Source of the DNA: an uncultured Arcobacter sp.
GTDB lineage: Bacteria; Campylobacterota; Campylobacteria; Campylobacterales; Arcobacteraceae
Length of the DNA stretch: 9,580 nucleotides
Direction of reading: 5' to 3'
NCBI GenBank assembly: GCA_913054415.1
Contig: CAJXII010000053.1
Location: forward strand, 1-9,580
Shown one piece after another: positions 1-6,565 of the stretch. The notes beneath the pieces are model-generated. The model saw only the letters and a program-made list of their open reading frames with translations. It was not told where the DNA came from and did not search any database. Each line of letters begins with the position of its first letter. Positions within the stretch are counted from its first letter, which is position 1. The translations under genes were made by a program, and so were the position numbers.

Positions 1-1863
1 ATATCTTTTGAACAAAAAGTTTTTGTTGAACAATCAAAAAAGATAGAAGAAAAATTAATATCTTCTAAAAAAGATAATATAAAACATACTATCAATAACA
101 TCATATCTATTCTACAACAAAGATCTGATAATTATATGGCTATGCAAAAAAATCTTATTCAAAAAAGAACCAATCATGCAGTAAAATTAATAGATAGCAT
201 ATATCAAGAAAATGCGCACCTACCACAACAACAAATATTTAAAAAAATAAAAAAATATCTTGAGTTTTTACATTTTAACAATAAAAGTGAATATTATTTT
301 ATCTATAAAATGGATGGCACTTGTGTATATGTTCCAGCCAATAGAAATCTTGAGGATAAAAACCTTATCAACTTACAAGATATCAAAGGGCAATGTGTAA
401 TTAAAAATCTTATTAAAATCGCAAAAAATGGTAGTGGTTTTAATAAATGGTATTATATAAATCCCAAAAATAAAAAAATAGAAGAGAAAATAGGCTATAT
501 AAAATTTTATAAACCTTTAAATATTTTTATAAGAACAGCAATATATGAAAGTGAAATCACTAAAAACTTAAAACACTATTTATCTAATTTTTTAAATAAT
601 TTTAAAACATTTGACAATGGATATATTTTTACTTATAACAACAAAGGTGTTACGATAGCTCATGTCAAAAAAAATCTTATAGGCAAAAATAGATGGGATT
701 TAAAGAAAAAAGGAAGATTCCTAGTTCAAGAGATAGTTGCAAAAGGAAAAGAAAAGGGTGGAAGTTTTTTAGAATATATAGCTACGATCAACCCTAAAAC
801 AAATAAACCAGCTCAAAAAATATCTTTTGTAAACGAATTTAAACAACTACATTGGATCATAGGGACAGGTTTTTATACAGATGAATTATATAATGATATT
901 CAAAAAAGTCAAGATAAACTAAAATCTTCTTTGGAAAAAGAGTTCCAACATATTATTATCAGTACTATTTTATTTACATTGATACTAGTTATTTTATTGT
1001 GGTTTATATTAAAGAAAATATCATTACAATTAGTAGATTATCAAAATCAATTAAAAATAAGTAATCAAAATTTACAAGAGTTAAATCGTAACTTAAAAAA
1101 TAAAGTTCAAGAGAAAGTTCAAGAAGTTGTCAAAAAAGATAAACAAATTCTAGAACAGTCAAAAATGGCTAGTATGGGGGAGATGATAGGTAATATTGCA
1201 CATCAATGGAGACAACCTTTATCTGTAATATCGACAAGTGCTACTGGAATTTTATTGCAAAAAGAATATGGTATGTTAACAGATGAACGACTAGAAAAAT
1301 CTTGTAATGCTATCAATGACAATGCACAATATCTATCAAATACTATAGATGATTTTAAAAACTTTATCAAAGGAAATAGAAAAAAACAAAAATTTAATTT
1401 TGCCAATACTATTGATAAATTTCTTCATCTTACGGAAGGAACTATCAAAAACAATCATATTGATATTATTTTAGATATTCAAGATAACCTTAAAATAGAT
1501 GGATATGAAAATGAATTGACACAATGTTTGATTAATATATTTAATAATGCAAAAGATGCATTAAAAGAGAAAGATATAAAACAAAAGCTTATCTTTATAA
1601 CTGCTAGATTAGAAAAAGATAATGTAACTATCACAATAAAAGATAATGGTGGTGGTATTAGTGAAGATATTATATATAAAATATTTGAACCATACTTTAC
1701 AACAAAACATAAATCAAAAGGGACAGGCTTAGGATTGAATATGACTTATAATCTTATTGTCAATGGTATGCATGGTAATATTATAGCAAATAATCAATCT
1801 TATGAATATAATGGCAATAAATATAAAGGTGCAGAGTTTACAATCACTTTACCACTTCAATAA
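1..1863 (+). CDS. Sensor histidine kinase with double Cache domain, 5' end cut by window edge
   Basis: The frame is open without a stop from base 1, so the gene starts before the window; the ATG at 136 is internal. Codon numbers here count from base 1. Two tandem Cache (PAS-like) modules lie at about codons 96-185 and 205-296; each has a beta-strand/D-G or N-K-G turn and a K-N-L/K-N-R loop, as in the dCache_2 type. A membrane helix follows at about 317-337. The first membrane helix must lie upstream of the window. A charged coiled coil (about 345-385) replaces a clear HAMP domain. The kinase core is complete: H box HQWRQPL with phospho-acceptor His401, N box with Asn516, G1 DNGGG from Asp548, F box FEPYF, G2 GTGLGLN at 574-580. 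It should bind an extracytoplasmic ligand and phosphorylate an unidentified regulator; none is encoded just downstream. The ligand cannot be inferred. Confidence 0.93.
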   Translation: MSFEQKVFVEQSKKIEEKLISSKKDNIKHTINNIISILQQRSDNYMAMQKNLIQKRTNHAVKLIDSIYQENAHLPQQQIFKKIKKYLEFLHFNNKSEYYFIYKMDGTCVYVPANRNLEDKNLINLQDIKGQCVIKNLIKIAKNGSGFNKWYYINPKNKKIEEKIGYIKFYKPLNIFIRTAIYESEITKNLKHYLSNFLNNFKTFDNGYIFTYNNKGVTIAHVKKNLIGKNRWDLKKKGRFLVQEIVAKGKEKGGSFLEYIATINPKTNKPAQKISFVNEFKQLHWIIGTGFYTDELYNDIQKSQDKLKSSLEKEFQHIIISTILFTLILVILLWFILKKISLQLVDYQNQLKISNQNLQELNRNLKNKVQEKVQEVVKKDKQILEQSKMASMGEMIGNIAHQWRQPLSVISTSATGILLQKEYGMLTDERLEKSCNAINDNAQYLSNTIDDFKNFIKGNRKKQKFNFANTIDKFLHLTEGTIKNNHIDIILDIQDNLKIDGYENELTQCLINIFNNAKDALKEKDIKQKLIFITARLEKDNVTITIKDNGGGISEDIIYKIFEPYFTTKHKSKGTGLGLNMTYNLIVNGMHGNIIANNQSYEYNGNKYKGAEFTITLPLQ

Positions 1864-1900
1864 TTAAATCTACTTCAACTATTTAAAAGAAATTTTTAGA

Positions 1901-1909
1901 TATTATACT
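1901..1909 (+). promoter_or_regulatory. Candidate sigma-70 -10 box for the ppiD-ftsA-ftsZ operon
   Basis: TATTATACT lies in the 75-base gap between the kinase stop and the next ATG, preceded by a T-rich stretch (AATTTTTAGA). Campylobacterota housekeeping promoters typically have a good -10 element, a T-rich upstream region and no clear -35. No good -35 is present here; TTCAAC at 1874-1879 is a poor match with too long a spacer. Transcription would start near 1915, giving a leader of roughly 25 bases. This is inferred from motif and position only, and AT-rich DNA gives many chance matches. Confidence 0.4.
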
Positions 1910-1938
1910 AACTAAAATTAACAGTAGGATATGATTAT

Positions 1939-3273
1939 ATGATAACATGGATGCAAAGACATAAAAAATGGTTGGTTATTACAATTTGGTTAAGCACAAT
2001 AGCATTTGTAGGTGCTGGTTTTGTAGGATGGGGGTCATATAATTATGGTTCATCAGCTGGAAGTTTAGCAACAGTAGGTGATCTAAAAGTTCAACAAAAA
2101 GATCTACAAAATGAATACAATATACTATATCAACAATATGAGCAAAAATTTGGTAATGCTTTTAATAAAGAGTTAGCAAAACAACTAAAACTTGATCAAA
2201 TAGCTTTTCAAACAGTTATTCAAAAATTTTTATTATTAAACTATGGACACTCTTTAGGTTTATATATTACCAATGAAGAGGTAGCAAAATATCTAGTAAC
2301 TATACCAGCTTTTTTACAAAATGGTAAATTTAGTAAAGATACTTACTTAAAAGTTTTAAAACAAAATAGAACTACACCAGCAGATTTTGAAGATCAAATC
2401 AAAAAAGATCTATTGATTAAAAAAGTTCAAATAATATTAGATACAAAAGTTGGTAAAACTGAACTTGATAACTTAAACAAACTATTCTTTTCACAAGATA
2501 GAGTATCTATAAATATTATTAATAATAGCAACTTTAAAGTTAATAGCTCAAAATCAAATGTAAAGAAATATTGGGAAGATAATAAACAAAAATATACAAC
2601 TTTAGAATCTTACAATATCAAATACTATAAAGTTAAAATTACAGATGATGTTAAAAAATCTAAAAGAGCATCTTTAGAAACATATCTAAAACTTAAAAAA
2701 GGGCAACTTAATTTTTCAAATACTGCTTTAATAGATGTTAATACAAAGCTATTTACAGCAGAGAATTTTATCAAAATAAAAGATGCAAAAATTGGAAAAG
2801 TATTAAAACCTATCGAAAATGGAAAATATTTTTATATTGTTCAAGTAACCGAGAAAAAACAACCTGAGCCATTATCTTTTGATAAAGCTTACAATAAAGC
2901 AAAACAAGATTATATAGCTGTAAAAACTGCTCAACTAATAGATCAAAAAATCGCTACTATCTCTAAAAATTTTAGTGGTAAAGATGTAGGTTTTCTAAAT
3001 TTTGAAAATGAGCAAAAAATTGATGGATTAACTGATGATGAAGTGATGGCATTAAAAAGAAGTGTATCATCATCTACTACACAAATCAACTCTGTTAAAC
3101 TAAACAATAAAGCTGTTGTATATAAAATCACAGATTCAAAAATAGGAAAAGCTAGTTTAAATATTGATATTAAAGGATTTGTTCAAAATATTAAATCTAA
3201 TGAAACAATAAATAAACTTATAGAAAAATTACAAAACCAATATTCTGTAGTATCCAATGTAAAGGTAAAATAA
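1939..3273 (+). CDS. ppiD: PpiD/SurA-type membrane-anchored periplasmic folding factor
   Basis: 444 residues. A short basic N-terminus (R7, H8, K9, K10) is followed by one membrane helix at about 12-32 with no signal-peptidase site, giving the N-in, periplasm-out anchor of PpiD. Residues 45-170 are a helical SurA_N/PpiD-like chaperone domain. Its marker is the segment at 123-160, with PAFLQNGKFSKDTYL and a later ADFEDQIKKDLL. Residues 207-231 resemble the lead-in to a parvulin domain (VKKYWEDNKQKY), and 285-316 resemble its last strands (GKVLKPIENGKYFYIVQV). The catalytic middle, with its Gly-rich GGDLG-type loop and histidines, is not recognisable. The protein is well short of E. coli PpiD (about 620 residues). 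It probably acts as a chaperone for proteins leaving the Sec translocon. AGGA at 1926-1929, 9 bases upstream, supports this ATG; the ATG at 1931 is out of frame and soon stops. The gene leads the ftsA-ftsZ operon, as Cj0694 does in C. jejuni. Confidence 0.82.
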   Translation: MITWMQRHKKWLVITIWLSTIAFVGAGFVGWGSYNYGSSAGSLATVGDLKVQQKDLQNEYNILYQQYEQKFGNAFNKELAKQLKLDQIAFQTVIQKFLLLNYGHSLGLYITNEEVAKYLVTIPAFLQNGKFSKDTYLKVLKQNRTTPADFEDQIKKDLLIKKVQIILDTKVGKTELDNLNKLFFSQDRVSINIINNSNFKVNSSKSNVKKYWEDNKQKYTTLESYNIKYYKVKITDDVKKSKRASLETYLKLKKGQLNFSNTALIDVNTKLFTAENFIKIKDAKIGKVLKPIENGKYFYIVQVTEKKQPEPLSFDKAYNKAKQDYIAVKTAQLIDQKIATISKNFSGKDVGFLNFENEQKIDGLTDDEVMALKRSVSSSTTQINSVKLNNKAVVYKITDSKIGKASLNIDIKGFVQNIKSNETINKLIEKLQNQYSVVSNVKVK

Positions 3274-3279
3274 TTTATT

Positions 3280-4647
3280 ATGAACAATGACAAAGCTATC
3301 TTAACTCTTGATATTGGGACAACTAAAGTAAATGCTACTGTTGCTCACAACGATTTAAGCAATCGTATCAATATTTTAGGATTTGCTACAGTCAAAAGTG
3401 CTGGGATCAAAAAAGGATCGATTGTAGATCTTGATTTAGCAACAGAGTCTATTTTGGAAGCTATTAAATTAGCATCTCAAAGCTCATCAGCTACAATAGA
3501 TGAAGTTTATGTATCTATCTCATCTGTGCATACTAAATGTATTAGAAGTAATGGAGCTATCAATATCAATAGTGGCCAAATAACCGCAAAAGAGGTTAGC
3601 AAAGTTTTAGATATGGTATCTTACAATGCCAATATCATACCTGATCATGAAGTGATACAAGTTTTACCACTTAAATTCAAAATAGATAATACAACAGAAG
3701 TGGAAAATCCACTAAAAATGCATGGGACAAGATTGGAAGTTTCAGCCAATATTATATCTGCTCATAAATCTGTTTTAACAAATATCAAAAGCATACTATC
3801 AAAAATAGATATTGAGAATATAAAATTTATCTCAAATGGATATGCAGCAGCTCTATCTTTAGTAAAAGATGATCAAAAAAAATTAGGTGTTATGATATTT
3901 GATTTGGGTGGAAGTGTTAGTGAATTAACACTATTTAAAAATGACTCTATCATATATAGCGACTCACTTCCTATTGGTAGTGAAAATATATCAAATGATC
4001 TATCTATATTGCTTCATACACCATATCAAGCCGCAAATATGATAAAAAATCAATATGGAACACTTTTACCATTAAACATAAGTAATTTAGATAATACCGA
4101 TACACAAATCACAAAAGTTAAAATACCAATATTAGGTAATGAATCACAAACAAGTGAGATACCTTTAGCTCATATTCAACCAATTATTCATGCAAGAGTT
4201 GAAGAGTTATTATTTCTTATAAAAGATAAGATTAATAATAGTGGTTTGGAAAATTATATGGATGGTGGCATTATACTAACAGGTGGATTAACAAATCTGA
4301 AAGGAATAGAGCAATTAACCAAAAAAATATTTACCAATATTCCTATTAAAATATCAAATCCAATAAATATACAAAATGGCTATATAGATTTCAATACCCC
4401 AACTATGTCTTCTAGTGTAGGATTACTTATGTATGCTTTAGATCAAAATCCTCCACTTCAATTAGATTCATCAAAACAACTAAAATGCAAAATTGAACAA
4501 GAAAAACATGAGGAAGATGAACAAACACACTCTTTAAAAGAGATATATGAAGAACATATCTTAGAGCCTATTCCAGAACAAAAGAAAGAGGGCTTTTTTA
4601 ATAAATTTTTTGGAAAATTTACAAATAAACTTGCAGAGGTAATATAA
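3280..4647 (+). CDS. ftsA: Cell division protein FtsA
   Basis: 455 residues, somewhat longer than E. coli FtsA (420). FtsA is an actin-like ATPase that tethers FtsZ filaments to the inner membrane and recruits later division proteins. Visible features are the phosphate-1 loop DIGTTK at 11-16, the FtsA-specific 1C region at about 85-165, phosphate-2 at 208-216, and the adenosine motif GGIILTGG at 329-336. An acidic, low-complexity linker spans about 400-436. The C-terminal amphipathic helix at 437-455 (GFFNKFFGKF then TNKLAEVI) is the usual membrane-targeting element. Phosphate-2 reads DLGGSVSEL, where the actin/Hsp70/FtsA consensus has Thr after the glycine-rich turn; Val213 stands there instead. 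The start lies 6 bases after the ppiD stop. Only a weak AAGG at 3262-3265 precedes it, so translation may be coupled to ppiD. The stop overlaps the ftsZ start. Identity is secure from sequence and position before ftsZ. Confidence 0.96.
   Translation: MNNDKAILTLDIGTTKVNATVAHNDLSNRINILGFATVKSAGIKKGSIVDLDLATESILEAIKLASQSSSATIDEVYVSISSVHTKCIRSNGAININSGQITAKEVSKVLDMVSYNANIIPDHEVIQVLPLKFKIDNTTEVENPLKMHGTRLEVSANIISAHKSVLTNIKSILSKIDIENIKFISNGYAAALSLVKDDQKKLGVMIFDLGGSVSELTLFKNDSIIYSDSLPIGSENISNDLSILLHTPYQAANMIKNQYGTLLPLNISNLDNTDTQITKVKIPILGNESQTSEIPLAHIQPIIHARVEELLFLIKDKINNSGLENYMDGGIILTGGLTNLKGIEQLTKKIFTNIPIKISNPINIQNGYIDFNTPTMSSSVGLLMYALDQNPPLQLDSSKQLKCKIEQEKHEEDEQTHSLKEIYEEHILEPIPEQKKEGFFNKFFGKFTNKLAEVI
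4635..4639 (+). promoter_or_regulatory. Ribosome binding site for ftsZ inside the end of ftsA
   Basis: AGAGG sits 7 bases before the ATG at 4647, within the last codons of ftsA. It is the best-placed Shine-Dalgarno match here and fixes the ftsZ start. The TAATG junction (4645-4649) makes the last base of the ftsA stop the first base of the ftsZ start, so reinitiation by terminating ribosomes is likely. Confidence 0.75.
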
Positions 4648-5804
4648 TGGATAGTAGTTTATTTGACCCAGCTAATATAAATATAACAGAACAAGCACCA
4701 ACAAAAACTTTAGCAACAAATGAAGCAAAAATTGCAGTAATTGGTGTAGGTGGTGGTGGTTGTAATATGATCAACCATATGATAAAAGAGGGAACTCATA
4801 AAATCGATCTTATTGTAGCAAATACTGACCTTCAAGTTTTAAGAGAATCTTATGCTCCACAAGCTATACAGTTAGGTCCAAATCTTACTAGAGGTTTGGG
4901 TGCTGGTATGAAACCTGAAATTGGAAGAGATGCAGCACTTGAAAGTATTGATGAGATCAAAGAGGTCTTAGATCAAAAAGATATAGTTTTTATCGCTGCT
5001 GGATTAGGTGGTGGAACAGGAACGGGAGCAGCTTCTATTATAGCTGAAGTTGCTAAAAACTCTGGTGCATTAACTGTATCTGTTGTAACTACCCCTTTTA
5101 AATGGGAAGGTCGAAAACGAGCTGGTTTAGCACAGCGAGGGCTTGATGAACTAAAAAAAGTTAGCGATTCAATTATCGTTATACCAAATGATAAACTTCT
5201 AAATATCATAGATGAAACTACAGGTATGCAAAATGCTTTTAAAATAGTTGATAATGTTTTATATCAAGCAGTTCATGGTATGAGTGAAGTTATACTCAAA
5301 TCTGGTGCTGGTGGTATAAATGTAGATTTCTCTGATGTTAAAACTATTATGCAATATAAAGGTCGTGCTATTATGGGTATAGGTGCGGCAAAAGGAGAAG
5401 ATGCACTAAAACGAGCTTTAGAAAATGCAATCAAATCTCCACTATTAGGAGATTTATCATTAACTGGTGCTCAAGGGTTAATGGTGCATTGGACAGTCAA
5501 TCCTGAAGTATCTATGTATTCTATGAGTAATATAATGGAAGATATTCATGATACTGTAGATAGTGATGCTTATGTGATAGTAGGAACTACAACAGATGAT
5601 ACTTTAGCTGAAGATGAAGTAAAAATCACTATTGTCGCTACAGGTTTTCAAGAACAATTTGATAAAAATGAAACAACAACTAATAAATCTACTACATCTA
5701 CTACACAAACCAAATATGATCCTAATGATAAAGATTACTATGATGTGCCACCATCTATGAGAAACTATAGTATCCAAATCAATTTAGATAATGTAGCTTC
5801 TTAG
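4647..5804 (+). CDS. ftsZ: Cell division GTPase FtsZ
   Basis: 385 residues, normal family length. FtsZ is the tubulin-like GTPase that polymerises into the cytoplasmic division ring. An N-terminal extension (1-26) precedes the nucleotide-binding domain: GVGGGGCN at 33-40, tubulin signature GGGTGTG at 121-127, and R/D-rich switch segments. The T7 synergy loop NVDFSD at 225-230 supplies Asn225, Asp227 and Asp230, which complete GTP hydrolysis in the neighbouring subunit. The globular core ends near 334. A short Thr/Asn/Lys-rich linker (about 335-358, many ACT/ACA codons) follows. The C-terminal tail contains DVPPSMRN at 366-373, matching the P-x-x-x-R core of the conserved FtsA-binding peptide. 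The usual aromatic or Leu two positions after the first Pro is Ser370, and the chain runs on for 12 more residues. Translation is probably coupled to ftsA. No gene follows on this strand in the window. Confidence 0.98.
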   Translation: MDSSLFDPANINITEQAPTKTLATNEAKIAVIGVGGGGCNMINHMIKEGTHKIDLIVANTDLQVLRESYAPQAIQLGPNLTRGLGAGMKPEIGRDAALESIDEIKEVLDQKDIVFIAAGLGGGTGTGAASIIAEVAKNSGALTVSVVTTPFKWEGRKRAGLAQRGLDELKKVSDSIIVIPNDKLLNIIDETTGMQNAFKIVDNVLYQAVHGMSEVILKSGAGGINVDFSDVKTIMQYKGRAIMGIGAAKGEDALKRALENAIKSPLLGDLSLTGAQGLMVHWTVNPEVSMYSMSNIMEDIHDTVDSDAYVIVGTTTDDTLAEDEVKITIVATGFQEQFDKNETTTNKSTTSTTQTKYDPNDKDYYDVPPSMRNYSIQINLDNVAS

Positions 5805-5820
5805 GAAGTTAAACTTTTAT
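5804..5820. terminator. Weak inverted repeat in the convergent ftsZ/rhomboid gap
   Basis: AAGTT at 5806-5810 and AACTT at 5812-5816 are inverted around one base. G-T wobble pairs at 5805/5817 and 5804/5818 could extend the stem, and TTTTAT follows. The stem is short and AT-rich and overlaps the ftsZ stop codon, so it is a poor intrinsic terminator. It is listed because the 32-base gap between the two converging operons holds nothing better. Confidence 0.2.
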
Positions 5821-5836
5821 ATTGAATTTTATCTTA

Positions 5837-6367
5837 TTATAAAAAATATCCCATTATCCAACCAAATATAAATCCAAAAATATGAGCATACCAAGCTATT
5901 GGCAATCCGATTACAAAAGGTGCAAAAGATATCAATACTATCCATATCATAATAGCTTTTCTTTCAGATGGAACTCTTAAAGCATACCATCCAAGCAATA
6001 CACATATAGCTCCACTAGCACCAATCACATTTGCCCAATTTGTGCTAAGAAACATATATGCAAGTGTAGCAAAAGATGTAAAAACTCCACCTACAAAATA
6101 TAATATTGCAAATCTGATTTTACCCATATATGGTTCAATCATCCTACCAAATTGATACAATACTAACATATTCATAGTAATATGCCCTATTCCACCATGT
6201 ATAAACATAGAGCTTAGTGGTTGATACCATAAATCATATTTGAAAAAATATATATTTAATCCAAATATAACTTTTGCACTATTTATTAAATATTCTAATA
6301 CAAACATCACTATATTTAAAAAGATGATTATATTAGTGACTGATATGTTTTGTAGTTGTTTTTTCAT
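5837..6367 (-). CDS. Rhomboid-family intramembrane serine protease
   Basis: 176 residues, the compact six-helix bacterial form with no cytoplasmic domain and no seventh helix. Helices run at about 10-28, 48-72, 84-107, 112-130, 137-155 and 157-175. Catalytic features are all present: the HG..GH...NM signature with His57, His62 and Asn66 on helix 2, the GASG motif with nucleophile Ser118 on helix 4, and His162 in A-H-I-F-G-F on helix 6 as its dyad partner. It should therefore be an active protease that cuts membrane-spanning substrates in the inner membrane; the substrate is unknown. The ATG is needed because helix 1 starts only nine residues later. No Shine-Dalgarno is visible before it, and its first 35 bases overlap the end of the upstream small ORF, so translational coupling is likely. 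It is the last gene of the bamD-lon cluster and ends 32 bases from the convergent ftsZ. Confidence 0.93.
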   Translation of the reverse strand: MKKQLQNISVTNIIIFLNIVMFVLEYLINSAKVIFGLNIYFFKYDLWYQPLSSMFIHGGIGHITMNMLVLYQFGRMIEPYMGKIRFAILYFVGGVFTSFATLAYMFLSTNWANVIGASGAICVLLGWYALRVPSERKAIMIWIVLISFAPFVIGLPIAWYAHIFGFIFGWIMGYFL

Positions 6368-6560
6368 ATTTTTTACTTTGTTGATTTTGCTTTTTTTGAG
6401 ATGGGACTATTATATTTACATATATCACTATAGTAATAGTCATAATTACTATAGTAACCAATGTATAAAAATTATTTATAATTGTGCTTGTTCGTCTATT
6501 GGTTTTAAATTTTTTATTTTGTAGTTCATAAATATATTCTTCAAAATCTTCTTGTTTCAT
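6333..6560 (-). CDS. Small single-helix membrane protein of unknown function
   Basis: 75 residues; I do not recognise the family. An acidic start (E4, D5, E7, E8) is followed by a basic stretch (KK, K, then NRR up to about residue 23) and one hydrophobic helix at about 31-52, rich in Ile, Val and Thr. The tail is polar and rich in Lys, Gln and Thr. The basic stretch just before the helix favours the N-terminus in the cytoplasm, but the tail is also basic, so topology is uncertain. The start is 5 bases after the lon stop and the end overlaps the rhomboid start by 35 bases in another frame. This spacing supports a translated gene in the same transcript. The ribosome binding site is weak (AAGTAG lies within the lon end). 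It could be a rhomboid or Lon accessory or substrate, but that is only a guess from position. Confidence 0.68.
   Translation of the reverse strand: MKQEDFEEYIYELQNKKFKTNRRTSTIINNFYTLVTIVIMTITIVIYVNIIVPSQKKQNQQSKKYEKTTTKHISH
6427..6457. repeat. 21-base-spaced repeat of ACTATAGTAA inside the small membrane ORF
   Basis: ACTATAGTAA occurs at 6427-6436 and again at 6448-6457, exactly 21 bases (seven codons) apart, with a similar intervening sequence. On the minus strand it encodes a two-unit Val/Ile/Thr pattern that makes up most of the membrane helix. ACTATAGT is itself a palindrome. It probably reflects a small tandem duplication or the limited codon set of an Ile/Val/Thr helix rather than a regulatory site. 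Confidence 0.5.
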
Positions 6561-6565
6561 ATTGA

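Noticed and set aside
1203..1406. 67-codon minus-strand reading frame
   Set aside because: Lies wholly inside the histidine kinase core, opposite the H box; no ribosome site and no family resemblance. It is a shadow of the real gene.
1864..1938. Possible terminator after the kinase gene
   Set aside because: The gap has A and T runs but no GC-containing inverted repeat. Only a promoter-like -10 element could be supported.
2943..3131. 62-codon minus-strand reading frame
   Set aside because: Lies wholly inside the ppiD-type gene on the other strand and has no supporting signals.
4973..5209. 78-codon minus-strand reading frame
   Set aside because: Antisense to the most conserved part of ftsZ; its composition is that of a complement frame and it lacks a start context.
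6240..6524. 94-codon plus-strand reading frame across the rhomboid and small ORF
   Set aside because: Low-complexity Tyr/Phe/Ile/Cys sequence opposite two minus-strand genes with clear context; no ribosome binding site. Judged a shadow.
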